A DNA stretch of 64,000 bases, taken from Flavobacterium potami (lineage in GTDB: Bacteria; Bacteroidota; Bacteroidia; Flavobacteriales; Flavobacteriaceae). The translations under genes were made by a program, and so were the position numbers. Shown here piece by piece: positions 43,270-52,763 of the stretch. The notes under the pieces were generated by a model that had not been told where the DNA came from, did no database searches, and was given only the letters and a program-made list of their open reading frames with translations. The stretch covers positions 124,001-188,000 of the forward strand of contig NZ_JAINUY010000008.1 in the NCBI RefSeq assembly GCF_020026915.1, in the 5' to 3' direction. Numbering within the stretch: position 1 is the first letter of the stretch; every line of letters begins with the position of its first letter.

Positions 43270-43710
43270 ATGGATAACAACGAATTAATTGTTGAAAAAA
43301 ACTGGTTTAGTAAAAACTGGATTTGGTTACTTTTTGGAATTTTGTCAGTAATATTAATTTTAATTGCTGTCTTAAACTCCAATTCCAAAAATGGATTATC
43401 TGACACTGTAACTGCATTCAAAGAAAATACTTTGTATGAAAAGGCAATCAATCATGCCAATAAAACGCCAGAAGTCATAGAAACCATGGGAAAAATCTCT
43501 CCTGTTGACAAGTTAGCCATTTTAGAAGGAAGTTCTTCTTACACAAACAACAATAATTCTGTCAATTTATCAATCAGAATTAATGGTGATATAAAAAATG
43601 GAAAATTAGAAATTCAAGCGGACAGAAATGGTCTACAATGGAATTACAAAAAAATAATTATTCGAATTAAAAATCCAAATAAAGAAATTATAGTCATCAA
43701 TAAACAATAA
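43270..43710 (+). CDS. Coa1-family-like single-pass membrane protein
   Basis: The 146-aa protein has an N-terminal cytoplasmic stretch, one membrane helix (about residues 17-38, IWLLFGILSVILILIAVL) and an extracytoplasmic domain. That domain has ALYEKAINHANKTPEVIETMG-type and INGDIKNGKLEIQADRNGLQW-type segments. These recall the Coa1 domain (cytochrome oxidase assembly protein 1), which in flavobacteria often appears without oxidase genes nearby. The assignment is by remembered pattern. It forms a two-gene unit with the Ig-like lipoprotein. Confidence 0.55.
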   Translation: MDNNELIVEKNWFSKNWIWLLFGILSVILILIAVLNSNSKNGLSDTVTAFKENTLYEKAINHANKTPEVIETMGKISPVDKLAILEGSSSYTNNNNSVNLSIRINGDIKNGKLEIQADRNGLQWNYKKIIIRIKNPNKEIIVINKQ

Positions 43711-43715
43711 TTTTT

Positions 43716-44483
43716 CTAAATTTTAATTTCAAAAGTATCGCGGTCGCCCAAGAAATTTAGCTTTCGTCGGGTTTCCAATATTATATTTTTATCCAATTCA
43801 GCCGCAAAAACACCTTCTGTTTCTTGTGGCTTTATTATATAATTTCCCCAAAAATCAATTAATTGGGTATGTCCGTTATGTTCAAAATTATTATCGTCAA
43901 AGCCAATTCTGTTTACGCCGGCAACGTAACTCAAGTTTTCTATGGCGCGGGCATTTAGCAAAGTATCCCAAGCACTTGTTCGCACTTTTGGCCAGTTGGC
44001 AACATACAAAAGAAGATCGTAGTTTTCGACATTTCTCGAAAAAACTGGAAATCGAAGATCGTAACAAATCTGCAGACAAATTTTCCAATCTAAATATTCT
44101 ACAATTACTTTTTCGGTTCCAGGAGTATAAAATTCATTTTCTCCCGCCAACGAAAACAAATGTCTTTTGTCGTAATATTGAAAATCTCCTGACGGAAAAA
44201 CAAAAAACATTCGGTTAAAGAATTCGCCGTTTTCGGTAATAACAACACTTCCTGTTATGGCTGCATTTTTTTGTTTTGCTTTTAATTTCATCCATTCAAT
44301 GGTTTCTCCGCTCATTGTTTCTGCAACATCTGAAGCATTCATGGTAAAACCGGTAGAAAACATTTCTGGAAGCACAATCAGATTGATTTCCGAATTGATT
44401 TGATCTATTTTCGAATCAAAATTTTTTCGGTTCGCCGCGGCATTTTCCCAAATAAGATCGGATTGAATTAAAGCAATTTTCAT
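43716..44483 (-). CDS. Carbon-nitrogen hydrolase, YafV-like omega-amidase
   Basis: The 255-aa nitrilase-superfamily protein shows the Glu-Lys-Cys triad: Glu40 (VLPEMFSTGF), Lys106 (YDKRHLF) and Cys140 (LQICYDLRFP). The length and the PEMFSTGF and WPKVR motifs match the YafV group, which hydrolyses 2-oxoglutaramate and 2-oxosuccinamate (omega-amidase, methionine salvage side chain). It is convergent with the Coa1-like gene, five bases away, and 22 bases downstream of the DeoR-type gene. Confidence 0.85.
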   Translation of the reverse strand: MKIALIQSDLIWENAAANRKNFDSKIDQINSEINLIVLPEMFSTGFTMNASDVAETMSGETIEWMKLKAKQKNAAITGSVVITENGEFFNRMFFVFPSGDFQYYDKRHLFSLAGENEFYTPGTEKVIVEYLDWKICLQICYDLRFPVFSRNVENYDLLLYVANWPKVRTSAWDTLLNARAIENLSYVAGVNRIGFDDNNFEHNGHTQLIDFWGNYIIKPQETEGVFAAELDKNIILETRRKLNFLGDRDTFEIKI

Positions 44484-44505
44484 TTTAAAAAAATTTAGAT
44501 TAAAA

Positions 44506-45282
44506 TTAAATCACAATCAAACTCGGAACAGCGCTTTTGTATGGTTGTAATTTTTCGTGATTTGGCTCTTCTTCGGTAATTACATAATTCACTTCAGACA
44601 AACTAGCAATTTTCATTTTAAGAACGGTATTTAATTTCTCCGTGATCGTTAAAACTGCTGTTTTTTTAGAAGCCTGAATCATTGCCTTTTTTACCTGAAC
44701 AGTTTCCCAATCAGAATCAGAATAACCTCCATCAACGTCTAAAGCATTTGTTCCTAAAACCAAAAGATCGGCTTTTATATTGGCCAATTGATGAAAAGCT
44801 TCTCCGCTCACACACATCTGACTGTAAGAAGAAATGCTTCCGCCAATCATAATCGTTTTGATATTCGGTTTATCTAAAAGCTGAACTGCTGTTAAAGCCG
44901 TAATCGTAAAAACCGTCAAATTAAGATCGTTTGGAATTAATCGGATAAACTCACGAATAGTAGTTCCACCATCAACAATCAAAACCATTCCGTCATGAAG
45001 AAGTTCAACCGCTTTTTGAGCAATAACTTGTTTGGCTTCGACAGCATAAGTCTGGTTTGATGAAGAATAGTGATATCCTTTGGTCATGGCTCCGCCTTTC
45101 ACTTTAATTAAAAGCGAATCGGCATCCAATTCATTAATATCACGACGAACAGTATCTTCGGAAACACCCAATTTAGCCGAAAGAGTTTCAAAACTAACAC
45201 GCGTGTGCAAATTGATCTCTTTTAGAATATGATTTTTACGTTCTTCTTTACTGTAATTTAAAACTTCATTTTCAGTGCTCAT
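44506..45282 (-). CDS. DeoR/GlpR-family transcriptional regulator
   Basis: The 258-aa protein has an N-terminal winged HTH (residues about 14-65, RKNHILKEINLHTRVSFETLSAKLGVSEDTVRRDINELD) and a DeoR sensor domain with the phosphosugar-binding pattern DGGTTIREF, MIGGSIS and GTNALDVDGGYSD. It probably responds to a sugar phosphate. It is divergent from the GH20 hexosaminidase, which is the nearest candidate target in amino-sugar use. Confidence 0.85.
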   Translation of the reverse strand: MSTENEVLNYSKEERKNHILKEINLHTRVSFETLSAKLGVSEDTVRRDINELDADSLLIKVKGGAMTKGYHYSSSNQTYAVEAKQVIAQKAVELLHDGMVLIVDGGTTIREFIRLIPNDLNLTVFTITALTAVQLLDKPNIKTIMIGGSISSYSQMCVSGEAFHQLANIKADLLVLGTNALDVDGGYSDSDWETVQVKKAMIQASKKTAVLTITEKLNTVLKMKIASLSEVNYVITEEEPNHEKLQPYKSAVPSLIVI

Positions 45283-45304
45283 GCCGATTGATTTTTTCTA
45301 TTTA

Positions 45305-45312
45305 CAAAAATA
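45305..45312 (-). promoter_or_regulatory. -7 box (TATTTTTG) of the DeoR-type gene
   Basis: The minus strand reads TATTTTTG, an exact TAnnTTTG, 23-30 bases before the start codon. The closest TTG is only 12 bases away, so the -33 part is uncertain. Confidence 0.35.
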
Positions 45313-45440
45313 AACATTTCATTACAAAATTCATCGAAACCAAAAAATGGATTGGTAATAAAAATTTTAAATAAGTTAATTTTAAAAGCATTTCAATATC
45401 TTTAAAACTGTTTTTCATAAAAATCTAAAGTTTTTCTCCT

Positions 45441-47732
45441 ATGAAAAAATTCCTTTTTTTATTTTTTGTTCTTTCTTTTTTAAATGGAAAAGCGCAAAAC
45501 TCAAAACAAAACAATTCCATAATTCCCGCTCCAAATTTGTATAAATTGACTGGAGACAGCATTCGAATAAATGGGAAAGTTCAGATTACTTTTAAAAATA
45601 AAAATTACAGCGAAAAGGAATTTAAATCGGCTAAAATTTTAGAATCGGCTTTGAATGTTTTCGCTTCTTCAAAAAAATCAAATCTTAAAATTGAATTTGA
45701 TTCAAGCCAAAATCTTTCTTCAAAAGAAGGGTATAAAATTGAAATCACTTCGAATAAAATTACAATTATTGGTCAAGAAGAAGGACTTTTTTATGCTGTT
45801 CAATCTTTGTTGCAATTGCTGCCAAACAAAATTGTTTCAGAAATAAAACTTCCATGCGTAATTATCGAAGATTCACCTCGATATTCTTACCGAGGCTTGC
45901 ATTTAGACGTCTGCCGTCATTTTTTCTCTGTTGCTGTTATAAAAGATTTTATCGCACAAATGTCTAGCTATAAATTAAACAACTTTCATTGGCATTTAAC
46001 AGACGATCAAGGCTGGAGAATTGAGATTAAAAAATATCCAAAACTAACAGAAATTGGTTCAAAAAGAAATCAGACTTTAGTGGGAAATAAATTCGAAAGA
46101 ACTCCATTCTTTTTTGACGGAAATCCGTATGGAGGATTTTATACGCAAGAAGAAATTAAAGAAGTTGTCAAATTTTCGGAAGCTCATTATGTGAATGTAA
46201 TTCCAGAAATCGAAATGCCCGGACATGCTTCGGCGGCGGTTACAGCTTATCCAAATTTGGCCTGTTTTCCAGATCGAAATTATAAAGTGGTAGAATCTTG
46301 GGGCGTTTTTGAAGATGTTTTTTGCGCCGGAAAAGACGAAACTTTTACTTTTCTCGAAGATGTTTTGACAGAAGTTATGGCTTTATTTCCAAGTAAAAAT
46401 ATTCATATTGGCGGAGACGAATGTCCAAAAACAAGATGGAAAGTTTGTCCGAATTGTCAAAAAAGAATCAAAGACTTAGGTTTAAAAGACGAACATGAAT
46501 TGCAAAGTTATTTCATTAAAAGAATTGAAAAATTCCTAAATGCCAACGGAAGACAGATTTTTGGCTGGGATGAAATTCTAGAAGGCGGATTGGCGCCAAA
46601 CGCAGCGGTGATGTCTTGGAGAGGAGAATCGGGTGGCATTCACGCAGCAAAAATGAAACATCCCGTTGTCATGACACCAGAAGGAACCGTTTATTTTGAT
46701 TACAATCAAGGTTATTCTCCAAACGAACCGCTTACGGTTGGAAGATTGAGCACTTTAAAAAAAGTCTACCACTACAATCCAACTCCAATTGACAGTTTAT
46801 CGGTTGAGGAACAAAAATATATTATTGGAGTTCAGGCGAATCTTTGGTCTGAATATTTGACAAGTCCAGCGAAATTGAATTATATGCTTTATCCAAGAAT
46901 GTTTGCTTTGGCAGAAATTGCCTGGACGGAACCAAAAAACAAAAATTACAATCATTTTATTCAAAATCAATTGCCGCATCATTTAGAAAAACTAGAATTA
47001 CAAAATCGATTGTATAAAGTTCCAACACCTTTTGGTGCAGATGAAACGGCTTTAATTGCCTCAAAATATATTTTAGATTTAAAGCCAACCATCAAAAACG
47101 GAAAAATATTCTACACCATTGATGGTTATAATCCTGATGAAACGGCTAATTGGTATCAAAATCCAGTAACAATACATATTCCGAACGGAGAATACCGAAT
47201 TATCAAAACGATTCAAATCAGCGAAAGCGGGAAAAGAAGTTCCATCAATAAAATCATTGTTCGAAATCCTGATTTAAAACCGGCTTTGGCAATTCAACCT
47301 ACCAAGAATGGTTTGAAGTATGAATATTATATTGGAAATTTTTCACAAGTTCAAGATTTGGAACTTTCAAAACCTTTTTCTTCAGGCATTCTAGAAGGCA
47401 AAATCAGTGCTGAAAAATGGAAAACGAAATTAGAGCGTTATATCGGTTTAAAATTCGACGGATACATCTTTATTCCAGAAACAGGAAATTATACTTTTTC
47501 GACGCTTTCAGACGATGGATCAAAGCTTTTTATAGATAATGAGCTCATTGTAAATAACGACGGCATACATTGGGCTAATGAAGCTTATGGCGCTGTTAGA
47601 CTCGAAAAAGGCTTTCACAAACTCCACATCAGCTATTTTGATTTAACTGGCGGAACGATTTTAAACTGTTTTATACAGCAGGAAAGAAAAGAAAAACAAG
47701 AAATAAGTGATTTGCAATTGTATTATGAATAG
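45441..47732 (+). CDS. GH20 beta-N-acetylhexosaminidase with C-terminal PA14 domain
   Basis: The 763-aa protein has a signal peptide (cleavage near NGKAQN), a GH20b N-terminal domain (about residues 25-145) and a GH20 catalytic barrel (about 147-495). The barrel carries the catalytic Asp-Glu pair in HIGGDECPK, HWHLTDDQGWRIEIKKYP and MPGHASAAV. An FN3-like or chitobiase C-terminal-like segment follows, then a PA14 domain (about 635-755: DGYIFIPETGNYTFSTLSDD). It should release terminal GlcNAc from glycans in the periplasm or at the surface. Confidence 0.92.
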   Translation: MKKFLFLFFVLSFLNGKAQNSKQNNSIIPAPNLYKLTGDSIRINGKVQITFKNKNYSEKEFKSAKILESALNVFASSKKSNLKIEFDSSQNLSSKEGYKIEITSNKITIIGQEEGLFYAVQSLLQLLPNKIVSEIKLPCVIIEDSPRYSYRGLHLDVCRHFFSVAVIKDFIAQMSSYKLNNFHWHLTDDQGWRIEIKKYPKLTEIGSKRNQTLVGNKFERTPFFFDGNPYGGFYTQEEIKEVVKFSEAHYVNVIPEIEMPGHASAAVTAYPNLACFPDRNYKVVESWGVFEDVFCAGKDETFTFLEDVLTEVMALFPSKNIHIGGDECPKTRWKVCPNCQKRIKDLGLKDEHELQSYFIKRIEKFLNANGRQIFGWDEILEGGLAPNAAVMSWRGESGGIHAAKMKHPVVMTPEGTVYFDYNQGYSPNEPLTVGRLSTLKKVYHYNPTPIDSLSVEEQKYIIGVQANLWSEYLTSPAKLNYMLYPRMFALAEIAWTEPKNKNYNHFIQNQLPHHLEKLELQNRLYKVPTPFGADETALIASKYILDLKPTIKNGKIFYTIDGYNPDETANWYQNPVTIHIPNGEYRIIKTIQISESGKRSSINKIIVRNPDLKPALAIQPTKNGLKYEYYIGNFSQVQDLELSKPFSSGILEGKISAEKWKTKLERYIGLKFDGYIFIPETGNYTFSTLSDDGSKLFIDNELIVNNDGIHWANEAYGAVRLEKGFHKLHISYFDLTGGTILNCFIQQERKEKQEISDLQLYYE

Positions 47733-47736
47733 AAAC

Positions 47737-47771
47737 AAAAAACGCATCAACCATTGGCAGATGCGTTTTTT
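47737..47771. terminator. Bidirectional terminator between GH20 gene and lipoprotein array
   Basis: The stem AAAAAACGCATC / GATGCGTTTTTT is perfect over 12 bp with an 11-base loop. It serves both convergent units. Confidence 0.85.
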
Positions 47772-47784
47772 CAAATATACTCAA

Positions 47785-48885
47785 TTATCTATAAGATTCA
47801 TTAAACACATAATCGCTATTGGGATAAATACGAATGCTGTCCACTTTAAGAACCTGACCATTAAGCAACACTACAATACTTCGGTTGTCTTCTGCAATTT
47901 TTATCTGGATTTCATTTTCTGTCAATGCTGCTTTAAAACGCTCAAAAAGTTCATCACGGTTAAAGAAAATTCTCCCTTCAAATTTTTCTTCTTTTGCTGT
48001 TTCCCAGAAAAACTGCATCACGCGCGGGAGTGCCCTGTCTCTGATTTTATTTTCTAAAAGCCAATGACGGAGCATCTGGTCTTTTTCGGCATTGTAATAT
48101 TCTGTATTTACCTCAAAAATCCTGAATGCAGCATTCTCAGAAGTAAAAACAGGCTTCCACTGGTAGCGTACACGGTACATGTCCCATAATTGACAATTCG
48201 CATTTGGATTGTATTTTTTGGCTGCCAGTTCATCAAAATATTCTGGAGTAAAACGCCAGGTTCGCAAATGGATCTCTTTTGCCAGCTTTAGTTCTTGCGG
48301 ATCTGTAACAACCTGCGCTTGATAACGCCCTATTTCGATTACCGTTAAACCGTAATTTGCCCAGACCACAACCATGCCTTTTGGGGCAAAACCAAAAACG
48401 ATACTTAAAAGGCAATGATAAGATTTGTATGGAGCGTCGGTATCATGAATAAAAATCAAATCAGAATCTCCCTCGTAAATGTATTCTTTAACAAGCTTTC
48501 CTTTTATTTCTCTAAAAGCGTAGTTACGCCTCACCAGATCTTTCATCTTTTCTACAGGAAAATCTACTTTAAGCCTGTAAAAAGCGTTATCATAGCTGGC
48601 GTAATAGGTTAGATCTGCCCCAATAGGAGTACCGTGCTGTTCCGTCCACATTTTTCCTGAATTCCCCCATTTCCCTGAGGAGCTGCCATACGGCATACCG
48701 GCATGAATGCCCTCTAGGGTAAAAATTTCATCTTTTACCATATCTACCATATAGTCATTATTTGGATGACACATTTCGGCATGCCATTCGGGTGTTTTCT
48801 CTTTTATCATTTGACAGCTTGTTATTTGTATAGAGGCTAAAAAGAATACTAAAAATTTTATCGCTTTTTTATCCATGCGCTCCAA
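47785..48885 (-). CDS. T6SS immunity-like lipoprotein (DUF2931-like), copy 3
   Basis: The 366-aa protein has the same lipoprotein signal peptide as its two neighbours (ASIQITSC), so it should sit in the periplasm or outer membrane. Most of the sequence is nearly identical to copies 1 and 2. One block is different: RRNYAFREIKGKLVKEYIYEGDSDLIFIHDTDAPYK, where the others read KRRYAFAEVKGKTIEEYKYEGDPDLQFSMYDSDT. The start may be at MERMDKK or the internal MDKK nine bases later. Its position after a Tle1-type lipase points to immunity. Confidence 0.7.
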   Translation of the reverse strand: MERMDKKAIKFLVFFLASIQITSCQMIKEKTPEWHAEMCHPNNDYMVDMVKDEIFTLEGIHAGMPYGSSSGKWGNSGKMWTEQHGTPIGADLTYYASYDNAFYRLKVDFPVEKMKDLVRRNYAFREIKGKLVKEYIYEGDSDLIFIHDTDAPYKSYHCLLSIVFGFAPKGMVVVWANYGLTVIEIGRYQAQVVTDPQELKLAKEIHLRTWRFTPEYFDELAAKKYNPNANCQLWDMYRVRYQWKPVFTSENAAFRIFEVNTEYYNAEKDQMLRHWLLENKIRDRALPRVMQFFWETAKEEKFEGRIFFNRDELFERFKAALTENEIQIKIAEDNRSIVVLLNGQVLKVDSIRIYPNSDYVFNESYR

Positions 48886-48890
48886 TTTTC

Positions 48891-49994
48891 TTATTTATAA
48901 GACTCATTAAATACATAATCGCTATTGGGATAAATACGAATGCTGTCTACTTTAAGAACCTGACCATTAAACAGCACTTCAATACTTCGGTTGTCTTCGG
49001 CAATTTTTATCTGGATTTCGTTTTCTGTCAATGCTGTTTTAAAACGCTCAAAAAGTTCATCACGATTAAAGAAAATTCTCCCTTCAAATTTTTCTTCTTT
49101 TCCTGTTTCCCAGAAAAACTGCATCACGCGAGGGAGTGCCCTGTCTTTCATTTTATTTTCTAAAAGCCAAGGACGGAGCATCTGGTCTTTTTCGGCATTG
49201 TAATATTCTGTATTTACCACAAAAATCCTGAATGCAGCATTCTCAGAAGTAAAAACAGGCTTCCACTGGTAGCGTACACGATACATGTCCCATAATTTAC
49301 AGCTGGCATTGGGATTATATTTTTTAGCTGCCAGTTCATCAAAATATTCTGGGGTAAAACGCCAGGTTCGCAAATGGATCTCTTTTGCCTCATTTAATTC
49401 TTGCTGATCTTTAACAACCTGCGCCTGATAACGTCCTATTTCGATTACTGTTAAACCGTAATTTGCCCAGACCACAACCATGCCTTTTGGGGCAAAACCA
49501 AAAATAAGACTTGTAAAAGCATCATATGATTCATATGCAGTATCTGAATCATACATTGAAAATTGTAAATCAGGATCTCCTTCATATTTATATTCTTCAA
49601 TTGTTTTTCCTTTTACCTCTGCAAACGCATAACGACGTTTAACAAGATCTTTCATCTTTTCTACAGGAAAATCTACTTTAAGCCTGTAAAAAGCATTATC
49701 ATAACTGGCATAATACGTTAGGTCTGCCCCAATAGGAGTGCCGTGCTGTTCGGTCCACATACCGCCTGAATTTCCCCATTTTCCTGAGGAGCTGCCATAC
49801 GGCATACCGGCATGAATGCCCTCTAGGGTAAAAATTTCATCTTTTACCATATCTACCATATAGTCATTATTTGGATGACACATTTCGGCATGCCATTCGG
49901 GTGTTTTCTCTTTTATCATTTGACAGCTTGTTATTTGTATAGAGGCTAAAAAAAATACTAAGATTTTTATCGCTTTTTTATCCATGCGCCCCAA
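48891..49994 (-). CDS. T6SS immunity-like lipoprotein (DUF2931-like), copy 2
   Basis: The 367-aa protein is nearly identical to copy 1 through its whole length, including the YDSDTAYESYDAF patch. The signal peptide ends ASIQITSC, the mature N-terminus is QMIKEKTPEWHAEMCHPNNDY, and the conserved GSSSGKWGNSG and FGFAPKGMVVVW stretches follow. Five bases separate its stop from copy 3 and five separate copy 1 from it, so the three form a single transcript after the lipase gene. Confidence 0.7.
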   Translation of the reverse strand: MGRMDKKAIKILVFFLASIQITSCQMIKEKTPEWHAEMCHPNNDYMVDMVKDEIFTLEGIHAGMPYGSSSGKWGNSGGMWTEQHGTPIGADLTYYASYDNAFYRLKVDFPVEKMKDLVKRRYAFAEVKGKTIEEYKYEGDPDLQFSMYDSDTAYESYDAFTSLIFGFAPKGMVVVWANYGLTVIEIGRYQAQVVKDQQELNEAKEIHLRTWRFTPEYFDELAAKKYNPNASCKLWDMYRVRYQWKPVFTSENAAFRIFVVNTEYYNAEKDQMLRPWLLENKMKDRALPRVMQFFWETGKEEKFEGRIFFNRDELFERFKTALTENEIQIKIAEDNRSIEVLFNGQVLKVDSIRIYPNSDYVFNESYK

Positions 49995-49999
49995 TTTTC

Positions 50000-51094
50000 T
50001 TATTTATAAGATTCATTAAATACATAATCGCTATTGGGATAAATACGAATGCTGTCCACTTTAAGAACTTGACCATTAAGCAGCACTTCAATACTTCGGT
50101 TGTCTTCTGCAATTTTTATCTGAATTTCGTTTTCTGTCAATGCTGTTTTAAAACGCTCAAAAAGTTCATCACGGTTAAAGAAAATTCTCCCTTCAAATTT
50201 TTCTTCTTTTGCTGTTTCCCAGAAAAACTGCATCACGCGCGGGAGTGCCCTGTCTCTCATTTTATTTTCTAAAAGCCAAGGACGGAGCATCTGGTCTTTT
50301 TCGGCATTGTAATATTCTGTATTTACCTCAAAAATCCTGAATGCTGCATTCTCAGAACTAAAAACTGGCTTCCACTGGTAGCGCACACGGTACATATCCC
50401 ATAATTTACAATTCGCATTGGGATTGTATTTTTTGGCTGCCAGTTCATCAAAATATTCTGGGGTAAAACGCCAGGTTCGCAAATGGATCTCTTTTGAGTC
50501 ATTTAATTCTTGCTGATCTGTAATAACCTTCGCCTGATAACGTCCTATTTCGATTACCGTTAAGCCGTAATTTACCCAGACCACAACCATGCCTTTTGGG
50601 GCAAAACCAAAAATAAGACTTGTAAAAGCATCATATGATTCATATGCAGTATCTGAATCATACATTGAAAATTGTAAATCAGGATCTCCTTCATATTTAT
50701 ATTCTTCAATTGTTTTTCCTTTTACCTCTGCAAACGCATAACGACGTTTAACAAGATCTTTCATCTTTTCTACAGGAAAATCTACTTTAAGCCTATAAAA
50801 AGCGTTATCATAACTGGCATAATACGTTAGGTCTGCCCCAATAGGAGTACCGTGCTGTTCCGTCCACATTTTTCCTGAATTCCCCCATTTTCCCGAGGAA
50901 CTGCCATACGGCATGCCGGCATGAATACCCTCTAGGGTAAAAATTTCATCTTTTACCATATCTATCATATAATCATTATTTGGATGAGACATTTCGGCAT
51001 GCCATTCGGGTGTTTTCTCTTTTATCATTTGACAGCTTGTTATTTGTATAGAGGCTAAAAAAAACACTAAAATTTTTATCGCTTTTTTACCCAT
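50000..51094 (-). CDS. T6SS immunity-like lipoprotein (DUF2931-like), copy 1
   Basis: I start at the ATG at 51094 (MGKKAIKIL), which gives the same signal peptide as the other copies; the frame is open upstream inside the lipase gene. The 364-aa product has lipobox ITSC and the same mature sequence type. It overlaps the lipase stop by eight bases, the tightest coupling in the module, as expected for an effector-immunity pair. DUF2931 is remembered as the family commonly placed beside Bacteroidota T6SS lipases and is not proven here. Confidence 0.72.
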   Translation of the reverse strand: MGKKAIKILVFFLASIQITSCQMIKEKTPEWHAEMSHPNNDYMIDMVKDEIFTLEGIHAGMPYGSSSGKWGNSGKMWTEQHGTPIGADLTYYASYDNAFYRLKVDFPVEKMKDLVKRRYAFAEVKGKTIEEYKYEGDPDLQFSMYDSDTAYESYDAFTSLIFGFAPKGMVVVWVNYGLTVIEIGRYQAKVITDQQELNDSKEIHLRTWRFTPEYFDELAAKKYNPNANCKLWDMYRVRYQWKPVFSSENAAFRIFEVNTEYYNAEKDQMLRPWLLENKMRDRALPRVMQFFWETAKEEKFEGRIFFNRDELFERFKTALTENEIQIKIAEDNRSIEVLLNGQVLKVDSIRIYPNSDYVFNESYK

Positions 51095-52757
51095 TGTGTA
51101 TTTCTCTTTTACGGTATTTTTCCAATAGCGCCCCTTCTTTAGAGGGTGCCTGACTTTCTCTCGCCCCAAGTCCTATTTCATTTGCTTTTACGGACCAATG
51201 CAAGTACTGGTTTCTCAATTTTTGTGTACTTTCTAAATCCAGATAATCCCAGTACGCTATTTTTTTCAATTTCCATAGATAATCACGGTTTAGTGATTCC
51301 TTATCATAAAGATCTCCTTTGTATATTTCGATGTAACTATTACGTAAATCATTGCACGCATTTACGTATCTATTTAAATTATTTTTAATCTTTACAATAA
51401 ATTCGTCTTTAACTGAATAGGTTTCAGTTAATTTACTAGCAGTATACTGTACTTTTCTATCCTGAGAAAAGTGAAACATCAAATGCAGTGGAATCTGATC
51501 ATAAGTGTTATAGAGCTGGCGCGTACCTAACAATGCATAAAAAGTTTCTTTGCCCTCTGCAGAATGTTCGTATACATTACGGTTTAATTCATGTTTCTGA
51601 AAAATGCGCGATTCGATCTGGCGTTTTGAAAACCAGCCTTCGTTGATTACTATTTCTTTAAATTTTTTAATTTCTTGATCGGAATGCAGTATCATTCTGT
51701 TGTATATGGATTCTTTTTTATAATATAAAACAGATTTTTCTACTGCCTCATTTAGATAAGATCCTCCAATGTCTGAATGCACCCCTGGCAACGTTAATTC
51801 TAATCCATGCAGGCCAGCACTTTGTATATTAGTCAAATCAAAGTTTTCCCTATATTCATCGTCTGAAGATAGCTGCACAACAAATGTTGCTTTTTTTATG
51901 GCTTTTAAATGTAAATCTTCAACATCATTGCCATGATAAACTCCATGAGAAGCTACTGAATCATAAAGACCAACAAAATCGAACTCTATTTCATCAATCT
52001 TAAATTTATTACGAAGTAGGCATGCTGCCAAAAAACCATTCTTTTCTAAAAGCAGACAATTTGATACTATAAACTTAGTATCGCCATCTTCCATACCATC
52101 ATAATACCCCGGTGCAAGAACCTGTACTTTATTATCAGGTAGATTACTATAAATCAAAGCAGGAGTATTAGCGATATGCAAAAAATGTCTTGCGGCGGCG
52201 GCACCCCGGCTAAAACCATATACATTTATTTTTAAGACATCAATCTTTTTATTTTTATATTCTTTCAACTCAACAGGAGCTTTTACACAAGCTTTCACCA
52301 CTTTTGCTACAATACCTCTAGACCCCATACCCATGGCAACATCTGGAAAAACATCATCCTTTTCGAGATCTTCAGTACCAATACCTTCTATGTATAAAGC
52401 TTTTTGAAAAGCAGCTTCAGGATTTATAGCATCATAACCTCTTGCTATATTGGTGTAATCGTTGGTATAACTGTCATCGAGTTGGTTGGAGCTTTTATGT
52501 TTTTTTCCTGCTGCGGTATTTGTCTTATTGTTTTGCGTACCATCAAAAAAAATGTTTAGGGTTACACTAATCATATTATCTAATGAATCTTCGGGATCTG
52601 AAGGTTCATAATCTTTCTCGTAAATACCTTCGTCACCGCCATGCCATCTATTTTTGCCTGTTGCATGAATAACATAATCTCCATCTGTGGTGCGGAGATC
52701 CATTTTGCCCGTTGTGGTGTTTATCATTTCACCCTCAACTATTCTAAGAATACTCAT
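51087..52757 (-). CDS. Tle1-type T6SS phospholipase effector (DUF2235)
   Basis: The 556-aa alpha/beta-hydrolase has the DUF2235/Tle1 pattern: FFDGTQNN near residue 70, the nucleophile Ser in VYGFSRGAAAARHF, the Asp in FVGLYDSVASHG, and the His in PGVHSDIGGSY. The first 50 residues (EGEMINTTTGKMDLRTTDGD) may be a loading segment for VgrG. Tle1 enzymes hydrolyse phospholipids of the target cell's membranes. It follows vgrG by six bases and overlaps the first immunity-like gene. Confidence 0.85.
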   Translation of the reverse strand: MSILRIVEGEMINTTTGKMDLRTTDGDYVIHATGKNRWHGGDEGIYEKDYEPSDPEDSLDNMISVTLNIFFDGTQNNKTNTAAGKKHKSSNQLDDSYTNDYTNIARGYDAINPEAAFQKALYIEGIGTEDLEKDDVFPDVAMGMGSRGIVAKVVKACVKAPVELKEYKNKKIDVLKINVYGFSRGAAAARHFLHIANTPALIYSNLPDNKVQVLAPGYYDGMEDGDTKFIVSNCLLLEKNGFLAACLLRNKFKIDEIEFDFVGLYDSVASHGVYHGNDVEDLHLKAIKKATFVVQLSSDDEYRENFDLTNIQSAGLHGLELTLPGVHSDIGGSYLNEAVEKSVLYYKKESIYNRMILHSDQEIKKFKEIVINEGWFSKRQIESRIFQKHELNRNVYEHSAEGKETFYALLGTRQLYNTYDQIPLHLMFHFSQDRKVQYTASKLTETYSVKDEFIVKIKNNLNRYVNACNDLRNSYIEIYKGDLYDKESLNRDYLWKLKKIAYWDYLDLESTQKLRNQYLHWSVKANEIGLGARESQAPSKEGALLEKYRKREIHNG

Positions 52758-52763
52758 GATATA

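Noticed and set aside
43826..44218. Plus-strand frame of 130 codons antisense to the YafV-like amidase
   Set aside because: The minus-strand reading carries the full Glu-Lys-Cys triad; the antisense frame has no recognisable content.
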